Assembly (NCBI RefSeq): GCF_002752655.1
Contig: NZ_CP023737.1
Coordinates: 3,248,001-3,312,000, forward strand
DNA from: Methylosinus trichosporium OB3b
GTDB lineage: Bacteria; Pseudomonadota; Alphaproteobacteria; Rhizobiales; Beijerinckiaceae
Length of the DNA: 64,000 bases
Direction of reading: 5' to 3'
Every line of letters begins with the position of its first letter. Position 1 is the first letter of the stretch. The notes under the pieces are model-generated. The model made no database searches, was not told the DNA's origin, and saw nothing but the letters and a program-made list of their open reading frames with translations. This document shows, one piece after another, positions 52,401 to 60,479 of the stretch. The position numbers and the translations under genes are program-made.

Positions 52401-53165
52401 CTATTCCGCGGCGCCGTATTTGTGCAGATGGGCGCCATGCGCCGAGAGCCAGGCCTCGGCGCGATCGGTCTGCGGACAAAGCCGCCGCGCCAGCGCCCAG
52501 AAACGTTCGGAATGATCGAGATGCTGGAGATGCGCCACCTCATGCGCGGCGAGATAGTCGAGCACGAAAGGCGGCGCCATCACCAGCCGCCAGGAGAAAT
52601 TCAGCGAGCCCGAGGCCGAGCAGGAGCCCCAGCGGCTCACCGTGTCGCGCAGGCCGACGCCGCGCGGCGGCAGGCCGAGCGCGCGCGTGTGATGCAGCAC
52701 CGCGCGCTCGAGATCGCCGCGCGCCTCGCGCTTGAAAAAATCGACGACGCGCCGATGCATATGCTCCGCGGCGCCGGCGACGCAGAGCTCGACGGCCGCA
52801 GCGTCTTCCTCGGGCGCTTCGATCCACACCGTGCCGCGCGCGCCGGGGCGATGCGCGAGCCTGTGGTCGACGCCGCGCATCGGCACGATCGCGCCATGCT
52901 CGAAGGGGATGATGTCGGGCAGACGGCGCAGACGCGCGGATATCCAGGCGGCGTGACGCTCGGTGAACTCCCGCGCCTCGCGCAGGGACGAGCGCGACGG
53001 CATTGTGAGAACGGCGTCGCGCGCCGCGAAGCGCACGCGCAGAGTGAAACGGCGCGCGGCGGCGGAGCGCCGCAACGACACCGCGATCGTCTCGCCCGCA
53101 TGCGAGACGGTGATGACCGAGGAGCCGGCGGCCTTGGCGAGACCATCGCGTCTGATTCGAAGCAT
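52401..53165 (-). CDS. YgjP-type M48-like metallopeptidase (DUF45)
   Basis: The 254-residue protein ends with a zinc protease site: VLDYLAAHEVAHLQHLDHSE, with HEVAH and a further HS(E)xFW block. SRWGSCSASGSLNFSWRLVM just before it is the family signature. The N-terminal part (about 15-110) is a beta-rich domain (SLRRSAAARRFTLRVR). Members are cytoplasmic; the substrate is not known. It stands alone on the minus strand between the ArsC-like and SCO genes. Confidence 0.88.
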   Translation of the reverse strand: MLRIRRDGLAKAAGSSVITVSHAGETIAVSLRRSAAARRFTLRVRFAARDAVLTMPSRSSLREAREFTERHAAWISARLRRLPDIIPFEHGAIVPMRGVDHRLAHRPGARGTVWIEAPEEDAAAVELCVAGAAEHMHRRVVDFFKREARGDLERAVLHHTRALGLPPRGVGLRDTVSRWGSCSASGSLNFSWRLVMAPPFVLDYLAAHEVAHLQHLDHSERFWALARRLCPQTDRAEAWLSAHGAHLHKYGAAE

Positions 53166-53263
53166 GACGGGATGCTAACGCAAAGCGCCCGCACGTCGCG
53201 AGAGCGAAGTGCGGCGCTTACGAAAAAAACCGGAGGCGTTGCATTTGCGCCTCTATCGCGCGC

Positions 53264-53890
53264 TCACAGATAGCGCTGCAGATCGCGCGCGGCGTCCGCC
53301 GGCTTGCGGGAGAGATTGAACGAGCTGACGAAGCGGCCGTTCTTGTCCATGAGATAGACGACGGTCGTGTGGTCGACGGCGTAATCCCCGCCGCTCTCCC
53401 CGGCCTTCTTGGAATAGATCCGATATTCCTGCAGCACAGGGTCGATCGCGGCGCGGTCGCCGGAGACGCCGACGATGCGCGGATCGAAATTGGAGAGATA
53501 GTCCTTCATGATCGCCGGCGTGTCGCGCTCGGGATCCACGGTGACGAACAGAGCGCCGGCGTTGGCGTCGGGGCCGAGCGCGCGCAACACCTCCGAGATC
53601 TCGAACAGAGTGGCGTGACAAATGTCGGGGCAATGCGTGTAGCCGAAGAACACCAGGAACGGGCGCCCGAGGAAGTCCTTCTCGGTCACCTCCTGGCCAT
53701 TCTGCGCCACGAGCCGGAACGGTCCGCCGATCGCGGAGGCCGGCGGCGGCGGCGGCTTCAGGCTGGTGACGACGACGAGCGCCGCGAAGGCCACGAGGCA
53801 CGCGCCGCCGATCGCGAGGAGCGGCAGCTTCGGAAGACCGCCGCTCTTGGCGCGGCTCTTTTGCGAACCCTTGGCGAAACTCTTGGACAT
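53264..53890 (-). CDS. SCO1/SenC family copper chaperone or thioredoxin-like protein
   Basis: The start is ATG 53890 (MSKSFAKGSQKSRAK), with GGGAAG nine bases upstream; a Met at 53905 is less likely. The 208-residue protein has a membrane anchor (about 22-44) and a thioredoxin-like domain. FFGYTHCPDICHATLFE carries the copper pair Cys87/Cys91, and VDHTTVVYL holds His174. SCO proteins deliver copper to cytochrome c oxidase or act as thiol reductants in the periplasm. No oxidase genes are adjacent. Confidence 0.93.
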   Translation of the reverse strand: MSKSFAKGSQKSRAKSGGLPKLPLLAIGGACLVAFAALVVVTSLKPPPPPASAIGGPFRLVAQNGQEVTEKDFLGRPFLVFFGYTHCPDICHATLFEISEVLRALGPDANAGALFVTVDPERDTPAIMKDYLSNFDPRIVGVSGDRAAIDPVLQEYRIYSKKAGESGGDYAVDHTTVVYLMDKNGRFVSSFNLSRKPADAARDLQRYL

Positions 53891-54265
53891 CGGCGTTCTT
53901 CCCATTGGATTTTTGTTCGTGTCTCACTGCCGCGCGCTGCGTCGATCGAGGAGGACGACAGACATGAGCTCGCTCGCTTCGACGAAAGACCGCGCCTCCC
54001 TCGCGCGGCTCGGAGCCATGCGGCGCGGGTCCGTGCGATCGGCGCGTCTGCGGCGGCCAGACCGGCGATCGTCGTCGAGGCTCCTCTCCGCCGCGGAACT
54101 TAGCCTGCGGAGCAGCGTTCGCCAAGCGTCGCCGATTCTCATGTCGGCGCCGCATCGCAGCGAAAGCAGGCGGCGCCGAAATCCGCGCCCGCGCCGGCGC
54201 GCTCGAGATATATAAGACCGCCCGGCCGATTCCCGCCCGGCCAGGCGCACGAGAGGCGCGAAGAC
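53891..54265. other. Gene-free stretch upstream of the HerA-like gene
   Basis: This 375-bp gap lies between the divergent SCO and HerA-like genes. Open frames are present on both strands but show only Arg/Ser/Ala-rich translations without any domain. ATATATAAG at 54208-54216 could be a -10 for the HerA-like gene, without a good -35. Nothing else was recognised. Confidence 0.5.
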
Positions 54266-55813
54266 ATGTGCGAAGATGCGAACGCCGTTCCCGGCAAGAT
54301 CCTGGTCGGCGCGAACGCCGACGGCGTCTATTCTTACCTGACGCTCGCGGTCGGCAATCGCCACGGCCTCGTCGCCGGCGCGACCGGCGGCGGCAAGACC
54401 GTGACGTTGCAGCGTCTCGCCGAAGGTTTCTCCAACGCCGGGACGGCCGTGTTCATGGCCGATGTCAAAGGCGATCTCGCCGGCCTGTCGCAGCCGGGCG
54501 AGCCGCGCCAGGCGTTCGTCGACCGCTGTCTCGAAATCGGCCTCGCTTACGAGCCGGATCGCTTTCCCGTCGTGTTCTGGGACATTTTCGGCGAGCAGGG
54601 ACATCCGGTGCGCGCCACCATCGCCGAGATGGGGCCGCTGCTGCTCGCGCGGCTGCTCGAGCTCAACGAGATTCAAGAGGGCGTGCTCAATGTGGTGTTT
54701 CGCGTCGCCGACGAGCAGGGCCTGCTGCTGCTGGACCTCAAGGATCTGCGCGCGGCGCTGAAGTTCGTCGCCGATCATGCGAGCGAATTGCAGACCAAAT
54801 ATGGCAATGTCGCGCCGGCCTCGATCGGCGCGATCCAGCGCCAATTGCTGACGCTCGAGGCGCAGGGCGGCGAGAAATTCTTCGGCGAGCCGGCGCTCGA
54901 CATCGCCGACTTCCTGCGCGCCGACCGCGACGGGCGCGGCGTCATCAATATTCTCGCGGCCGACCGGCTGATGCGCTCGCCGCGTCTCTACGCTACTTTT
55001 CTCCTGTGGCTCTTGTCCGAGCTGTTCGAGCAATTGCCCGAGGTCGGCGATCTCGCGCAGCCCAAGCTCGTGTTCTTCTTCGACGAGGCGCATCTTCTGT
55101 TCGACGATGCGCCCAAGCCGCTGCTCACCGCGATCGAGCAGGTGGTGCGGCTCATTCGCTCCAAGGGCGTCGGCGTCTATTTCGTCACGCAGAACCCGCT
55201 CGACGTGCCCGATACGGTGCTGGGCCAGCTCGGCAATCGCGTGCAGCATGCGCTGCGCGCCTTCACGCCGCGCGACCAGCGCGCCGTGCGCGCCGCGGCC
55301 GAGACGTTTCGGCGCAACCCCGCCTTCGACACGTCGGAGGCGATCATGCAGCTCGGCGTCGGCGAAGGTCTCGTCTCCATGCTCGACGCCAAGGGCAAGC
55401 CCGAGGTCGTGGACCGCGTGCTGATCGCCCCGCCCGCCGCCCGCGTCGGGCCCGTCACGCCGCAGGAGCGCGCGCAGACGCTGGCGACGAGCGCCTTGCG
55501 CGGCAAATATGATACGGCCGTCGATCGCGAATCGGCCTATGAGGTGCTGCAGAAGCGGGCCGAAGGCCATTTGCGCTCGGCGGGCGCGGGGCCGGCCGGC
55601 GGCGCCCCGGTCGAGGCCGGCGCCTCCTCCGGCGGCGGGCTGACGGGCATGCTCGGCGGCCTCGTCGGCGGCCTGTTCAAGCGCGAGAACCCGAAGCGCC
55701 TCTCGGCCGGCGAGCTGGCGCTGCGCTCGGCCGTGCAATCGGCGGCGCGCTCGATCGGCACGCAGGTGGCGAAGGAAGTGCTGCGCGGCGTGCTCGGCGG
55801 CATCTCGCGCTGA
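54266..55813 (+). CDS. HerA-like ATPase, DUF853 family
   Basis: The 515-residue protein opens [19 protein letters not shown]. The Walker A loop is GATGGGKT (38-45) and Walker B is [14 protein letters not shown] (DEAH at 273-276). [20 protein letters not shown] and [20 protein letters not shown] are typical of DUF853. The C-terminus has a Gly-rich stretch before a final helix. It is a hexameric ATPase of the HerA/FtsK superfamily; the cellular role of DUF853 proteins is not established. It stands alone. Confidence 0.92.
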   Translation: MCEDANAVPGKILVGANADGVYSYLTLAVGNRHGLVAGATGGGKTVTLQRLAEGFSNAGTAVFMADVKGDLAGLSQPGEPRQAFVDRCLEIGLAYEPDRFPVVFWDIFGEQGHPVRATIAEMGPLLLARLLELNEIQEGVLNVVFRVADEQGLLLLDLKDLRAALKFVADHASELQTKYGNVAPASIGAIQRQLLTLEAQGGEKFFGEPALDIADFLRADRDGRGVINILAADRLMRSPRLYATFLLWLLSELFEQLPEVGDLAQPKLVFFFDEAHLLFDDAPKPLLTAIEQVVRLIRSKGVGVYFVTQNPLDVPDTVLGQLGNRVQHALRAFTPRDQRAVRAAAETFRRNPAFDTSEAIMQLGVGEGLVSMLDAKGKPEVVDRVLIAPPAARVGPVTPQERAQTLATSALRGKYDTAVDRESAYEVLQKRAEGHLRSAGAGPAGGAPVEAGASSGGGLTGMLGGLVGGLFKRENPKRLSAGELALRSAVQSAARSIGTQVAKEVLRGVLGGISR

Positions 55814-55819
55814 GCCGGT

Positions 55820-56296
55820 TCAGCCCGGCGCCTTGCCGGCGCCGCGTCCGGCGATCAGCCAATAGATCGCGCCCGTCAGCGCTCCGGTGAGGAAGAACAG
55901 CAGCGCGAAACGGCCTTCGGCGGCGGTCATCTCGCCCGCCCGGGCCGAGCCGCGCGCCGCCCGCAGGATCCACGGTGCGGCCGCGGCGAGCAGCCCGGTC
56001 GCGCCGATATACCAGGCGGAGGCGCGCACGCCGGCCGCCTCCCCGATCAGCGCCACCACGGCGAGCGGCGCCGCGCAGACTCCGACGCCCACGGCCCAGA
56101 AGACGAAACCGAGCGCCGCCGCCGCCTCGTCCGGTCCATAGGCGTCGGCGAAATCGCCGAACAGCGCGCGGAGCGCCAGGCCGAGACCGACGTCGCGCGT
56201 CGTCGCATCGAAGAGCGCGGCGAGCGGCAGAAAGATCATCCCCGCTCCGGCCGCGAACAGAAAGCCGAAGGGGATCACGACGAGACGACGCAGCAT
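55820..56296 (-). CDS. Four-helix membrane protein of unknown function
   Basis: The 158-residue product starts MLRRLVVIPFGFLFAAGAG. Hydrophobic helices cover about residues 5-28, 62-86, 92-112 and 128-148. Between the first two is a conserved-looking segment FGDFADAYGPDEAAAALG. It is rich in Ala and Gly, as is usual at this GC content. No family was recognised. It sits 6 bp from the convergent HerA-like gene and 16 bp after the HNH gene on the same strand, perhaps in one transcript. Confidence 0.65.
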   Translation of the reverse strand: MLRRLVVIPFGFLFAAGAGMIFLPLAALFDATTRDVGLGLALRALFGDFADAYGPDEAAAALGFVFWAVGVGVCAAPLAVVALIGEAAGVRASAWYIGATGLLAAAAPWILRAARGSARAGEMTAAEGRFALLFFLTGALTGAIYWLIAGRGAGKAPG

Positions 56297-56312
56297 CGGC
56301 GAAGGGTGGCTT

Positions 56313-56885
56313 TCAGGGCTCGAGGACCGAGTCCCAATAGAGATAATCGAGCCAGCTGTCGTGCAGATAATTGGGCGGGAACAGCCGGCCGTTGCGATGC
56401 AGATCGGCGACGCTCGGCTGGAACGGAGGCTGGGCCGGAATCATATGCGCCTCGAACGGCAGCCGGTCGCCCTTGCGCAGATTGCAGGGCGAGCAGGCCG
56501 CGACGACGTTCTCCCATGTGGTCGCCCCGCCCTTGGAGCGCGGGATCACGTGATCGAAGGTGAGGTCATGCTGCGCGCCGCAGTATTGGCAGGTGAAGCG
56601 GTCGCGCAGAAACACGTTGAAGCGCGTGAACGCCGGATGGCGCGCCGGCCGCACATAGGACTTGAGCGAGACCACAGAGGGCAGGCGCATCTCATAGGTC
56701 GGGCTTTTGACCGTCTTGTCATATTCCGAGACGATATTGACCCGGTCGAGGAACACGGCCTTGATCGCGTCCTGCCAGCCCCAGAGCGAAAGAGGGTAGT
56801 AGCTCAGCGGCCGGTAATCGGCGTTGAGCACCAGCGCAGGGCAGGCCTGCGGGGAGACAATGGACTGCCGAAAGTGAACGCTCAC
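56313..56885 (-). CDS. HNH endonuclease family protein
   Basis: The start is put at GTG 56885, with GAGG upstream, giving 190 residues; a longer frame to 56939 lacks a ribosome binding site. The HNH zinc site is RFTCQYCGAQHDLTFDHVIP with a second pair in ACSPCNLRKGDR. The N-terminal ALVLNADYRPLSYYPLSLW is typical of a conserved stand-alone HNH group common in alphaproteobacteria. Its role is unknown; it lacks any partner that would mark a restriction system. The gene precedes the four-helix membrane protein on the same strand. Confidence 0.88.
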   Translation of the reverse strand: MSVHFRQSIVSPQACPALVLNADYRPLSYYPLSLWGWQDAIKAVFLDRVNIVSEYDKTVKSPTYEMRLPSVVSLKSYVRPARHPAFTRFNVFLRDRFTCQYCGAQHDLTFDHVIPRSKGGATTWENVVAACSPCNLRKGDRLPFEAHMIPAQPPFQPSVADLHRNGRLFPPNYLHDSWLDYLYWDSVLEP

Positions 56886-57200
56886 CTCAGCCCTCGCGAA
56901 TAATCGGCCGGACCGCCCCTCCAGCTCCCGACGCCCCATAGTCTACAGGCAGGATGACGCCATTGTGAAGGCTCGATCCGCCGCGCCGGTCGGAATCCGG
57001 CCGTCCGAGCCTCGATTCACGACATAAAGCGCTGTAAATAAACTATTTAAAATCACATTCCGAACCATGCCGGCCGCTCCGCGAGCGCGCTCGCGCCGGC
57101 GCTGGGCGCATAGCTTGCAGTCTTTTTCCCGAACGCCGGCCGATCGCAACAATTTGCTTCAAATCGGCACGGCGCCGAATCATCGGGTTGGAGGCAGGCC
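56886..57200. promoter_or_regulatory. Divergent region with AT-rich patch upstream of the sugar transferase
   Basis: These 315 bp separate the HNH and sugar transferase genes. The part at 57020-57060 is unusually AT-rich for this genome (AAATAAACTATTTAAAATCA), likely a promoter or protein-binding site. No gene was found. Confidence 0.45.
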
Positions 57201-58697
57201 GTGTCGCGTTTCGCCGATCTTTCCATTCCGTCCCCGCCACAGGGCGCGGCGCGCGCTCGCGGCGAGCAGAGAGTCCCCGCGCGTCGCGGCTGGTCGCAGG
57301 CCATGCCGGGACAGAACACCGCCCTCGTGCGGGCGTCCTTTTCCGTCATGGCGGCGCTGCTCGATTTCGCCATCGTGCTGTGGAGCGCGATCGGCTGCGA
57401 GACTTTGTATTATTCGCTCGCTTATAATGTGAGCGGGCTGACGCTGCCCAATCTGCGCCTGTGCCTCTTCGCCGCGATCCTGTTCGTGCTGTCGAATGTG
57501 ATGCGGCACGAATATTCGATCAAGAATTACCTCGATTTTTCCGGACACGGCTGGCGCTGCTTCCTGCTGTGGAGCGTCGCGGTTCTGTGCACGCTGGCCT
57601 TCGGATTTCTCGCCAAGGCGACGGAGGAGTCCTCGCGCGCCGCCTTCGTGCTGTTCTACGCCGTCGGCATGCTCGCGATCTACGCCGAGCGCGCCAGCCT
57701 CGTGCTGCTCGTCAAGCGCAGCGCCGAGCGCGGCGGCGTGTCGGCGCGGCGCGTCTTTCTCGTCGGCTTCGAACGCGAGATCGAGGCGTTCACGCGGCGC
57801 TATCATCCCTGGAAGAGCGGCATGAATGTCGTCGCCGCCGTCGCTCTGCGCGACGAGCCCGAGGCGCTCCGCGACGATCTGGCGCTGGCCCAGGCCTCCG
57901 CGCGCATGCTGCGGCCGGACGATGTGTTCATCCTCGCGCCCTGGTCGCGCACCGATGTGATCGACCATTGCGTCACCGCTTTTCTGCGCGTGCCCGCGTC
58001 GGTCCATCTCGGCCCCGAGCGCGTGCTCGACCGTTTCGTCGACGCGCATGTCAACAAGATCGGCGCGATCACCAGCCTCAACCTCAACGGTCGCCCGCAT
58101 GACGCGCTGGAGATCCTCGGCAAGCGCGCCATGGACATCGCGCTCTCGGCGCTCGGACTCGTCGTGCTGTCGCCGCTGCTGCTCCTCACCGCTGTCGCGA
58201 TCAAGCTCGACAGCAAAGGCCCGGCGCTGTTCTTCCAGCGCCGCTACGGCTTCAATCGCGAGCCCTTCCGCATCGCCAAATTCCGCTCCATGACGACGAT
58301 GGAGGACGGCGCGAAAGTCACGCAGGCGACGGCGGGCGACGCGCGCATCACCCGCGTCGGGCGCTTCATCCGCCGCTACAATATCGACGAGCTGCCGCAG
58401 TTCCTCAATGTGCTGCGCGGCGACATGTCGCTGGTCGGACCGCGCCCGCATGCGCTCGTGCACGACCAGCTCTATGAGACCGAGATCGCGCTCTACGCCC
58501 GCCGCCACAATGTGAAGCCCGGCATCACCGGCTGGGCGCAGGTCAACGGCCTGCGCGGCGAGATCGACTCGCCCGAGAAGATCCGCGCGCGCGTCGAGCA
58601 CGACCTCTATTACATCGACCATTGGTCCTTGCCGATGGACGCATGGATCATCTTCATGATCGTCTTCTCGAAGAAAGCCTATCGCAACGCGCTGTGA
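57201..58697 (+). CDS. Polyprenyl-phosphate sugar-phosphate transferase, exopolysaccharide synthesis (WcaJ/ExoY-like)
   Basis: The 498-residue protein begins at GTG 57201. The N-terminal half has about four membrane helices and a CoA-binding-like domain (RRVFLVGFEREIEAFTRRY). The C-terminal half is the bacterial sugar transferase domain: [75 protein letters not shown] and ITGWAQVNGLRGE. It adds the first sugar phosphate to undecaprenyl phosphate for polysaccharide synthesis. No other intact polysaccharide genes are beside it, only remnants at 59.4-60.1 kb. Confidence 0.92.
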   Translation: MSRFADLSIPSPPQGAARARGEQRVPARRGWSQAMPGQNTALVRASFSVMAALLDFAIVLWSAIGCETLYYSLAYNVSGLTLPNLRLCLFAAILFVLSNVMRHEYSIKNYLDFSGHGWRCFLLWSVAVLCTLAFGFLAKATEESSRAAFVLFYAVGMLAIYAERASLVLLVKRSAERGGVSARRVFLVGFEREIEAFTRRYHPWKSGMNVVAAVALRDEPEALRDDLALAQASARMLRPDDVFILAPWSRTDVIDHCVTAFLRVPASVHLGPERVLDRFVDAHVNKIGAITSLNLNGRPHDALEILGKRAMDIALSALGLVVLSPLLLLTAVAIKLDSKGPALFFQRRYGFNREPFRIAKFRSMTTMEDGAKVTQATAGDARITRVGRFIRRYNIDELPQFLNVLRGDMSLVGPRPHALVHDQLYETEIALYARRHNVKPGITGWAQVNGLRGEIDSPEKIRARVEHDLYYIDHWSLPMDAWIIFMIVFSKKAYRNAL

Positions 58698-59371
58698 GCG
58701 CAGCCATGACATGCCTCGGAATGCGCAATGCCGTTATGGGTTTCCAGCGTCATGGCCGCGCTCGACGCGGCCATCCGCGCCGTAACGCCCCTGAATGCTG
58801 GAACATGAGCCGACATCATCGCCTTCTCCTTTTACGCATCTCGGTGGCCCGGCGTGGATGGACGAGCGCGGCATGACGATCCCTGGACATTTGTAACGCC
58901 CTCGCCTTTTTCGCTCAGCGCCTCGCACGAATGCAGTCGTGCGCGCGTCGACGCGCGCTGCGCTGCGGCCGCCGCCGCGCATCCTTCAGAGTTGCTTCTC
59001 ACCTCGCACGGCTTTGCCTCTTTCCTGACGGCCGCGATGCCGAGCGCGAACCGTTTCGTCGCCCGACCCGCGCGAAACGCCGCAGCCGAAAGGCGTCGGT
59101 CGTCGCGGTGAAGCCCGTCGAAAGCGCCCTCGCTGCTGCTGGCCGACCTCGGCCAGCATGTTGCATCGCACGGCGAGTCGGACCGCGACCGGTCGTCCGA
59201 GCGGGCGCCTTTTGCGTGCTTCCTCTCGGGGTGATGGCGGGCCGTCACGCCGACGGTTTTCACGAAAAGCGGGGGCGGGGCGGCTCATTCTGCCGGAACG
59301 CGGTCACGCGGCGAAGCCCCGCCTCGGTTACCATGCCCGGTAACCTCACGAGACGACGAAATGATTTCGCA
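58698..59371. other. Gene-free stretch after the sugar transferase
   Basis: About 670 bp show no credible gene. Open frames on both strands translate to Arg/Ala/Ser-rich sequence with no domain. A small stem CGCACGA/TCGTGCG (58924-58943) is present. The stretch looks like decayed polysaccharide-region DNA leading into the glycosyltransferase fragment. Confidence 0.5.
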
Positions 59372-59578
59372 CTCGACCAGCATGCCGGTCACGCCATTCT
59401 CGATGATCTCCAGAGCCTCTCCAGCCGCCGTCGCTATCACCGGCTTTTGAGCCATCATGCCCTCGACGATCACCCTGCCGAACGGCTCCGGAGCGATCGA
59501 TGTGTGCAGAACCATGTCCACCGCGCTCATCAAATCCGGTATATCATTCCGAAAGCCCAAAAAATGGATGCGGCCGCG
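59372..59578 (-). pseudogene. Fragment of a group 1 (GT4) glycosyltransferase
   Basis: Read on the minus strand, about 68 residues match the C-terminal half of GT4 glycosyltransferases: RIHFLGFRNDIPDLMSAV, HTSIAPEPFGRVIVEGMM, and KPVIATAAGEALEIIENG with VTGMLVE. Both ends are lost. The upstream end runs straight into a sugar transferase remnant of opposite orientation, so this is a recombination scar. Confidence 0.75.
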
Positions 59579-60100
59579 ACCACCCTTGCGATCAAGCTCG
59601 ATTCTCCCGGGCCGATCCTGTTTCGCCAGCCCCGAGTCGGTTTCAACGGCCGGACCTTCGAACTGTGGAAGTTTCGTTCGATGTTCTCCGAAAAGACCGA
59701 TCTTCACGCCTCGGTTCAGACGCGCCGGAACGATCCGAGGGTGACGCGGGTCGGACGCTTCATCCGCGGCACGAGCATCGACGAGCTCCCACAGCTTTTC
59801 AACGTTCTTCGCGGCGACATGTCGATCGTCGGTCCTCGGCCGCATGCGCTGTCCACGCGAACCGAGGGCCACAATCTCGAGGAACTCGTCGACTATTACG
59901 CGGTTCGCCATCGCGTGAAGCCCGGCATGACAGGATGGGCGCAGGTTCAAGGTTTTCGTGGCGAACTCGACACATTAGACAAGCTCCAGAACCGCGTCGA
60001 TTGCGATCTCTATTACATAGACAATTGGACATTCTGGCTCGATATCGATATCGTCGTCAGGACATTGATGATGATCTTTCGCGACAAGCGGGCCTATTGA
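59564..60100 (+). pseudogene. N-terminally truncated bacterial sugar transferase
   Basis: From ATG 59564 there are 178 residues matching the catalytic part of bacterial sugar transferases: [52 protein letters not shown] and KPGMTGWAQVQGFRGELD, ending FRDKRAY. The membrane hairpin that must precede this domain is missing, replaced by reversed glycosyltransferase sequence. The open frame continues upstream by chance. It is probably inactive. It resembles the intact gene at 57201 but is not a recent copy. Confidence 0.75.
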
Positions 60101-60479
60101 CGCGCCAATTCGGCCGTCGCGGACTCCGGCGGAAGAATGTTTTCTTCGTAGGTCTCTTGGATGCCTGAGACCAATGAGATTTCCTGGTCTCCACCCAAAC
60201 GCCCAGATTCGATTCGAGCCGGCTGCTTCATCTGTTAGGACAGAGTCTCGCGGACGAGGCCTTCTTCCGATCACCAATAGCCCTTGGCGCCATTCGTCTG
60301 TGGCAAGAACATTGTGCGCCGGGACGGTCGATGTGCAACAGCTCACGGGCAAAGCCGTTAGCGGCCGCCGGATCGAGCCATCCACAGGCGTCGGCCCGCG
60401 CGCCGCTCGACGCTCCATCGACGACGCCGATATGCGTCTGATAAGGTGACGCGCTCGCCTCCGAGACCGCTCGCCTCTC
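60101..60479. other. Gene-free stretch upstream of the SNF2 helicase
   Basis: These 379 bp hold no recognisable gene on either strand. Short open frames translate to unrelated, Arg/Ser-rich peptides. The region is likely the tail of the polysaccharide debris plus the helicase promoter, which could not be fixed by eye. Confidence 0.5.

Noticed and set aside
58931-59563. Upstream extension of the truncated sugar transferase as a real N-terminus
   Set aside because: The sequence is Arg/Ala-rich without membrane helices, and part of it is the reverse of a glycosyltransferase fragment, so it cannot supply the missing domain.
60174-60449. A 91-codon open frame before the SNF2 gene
   Set aside because: No ribosome binding site or domain was seen, and codon use does not look coding.
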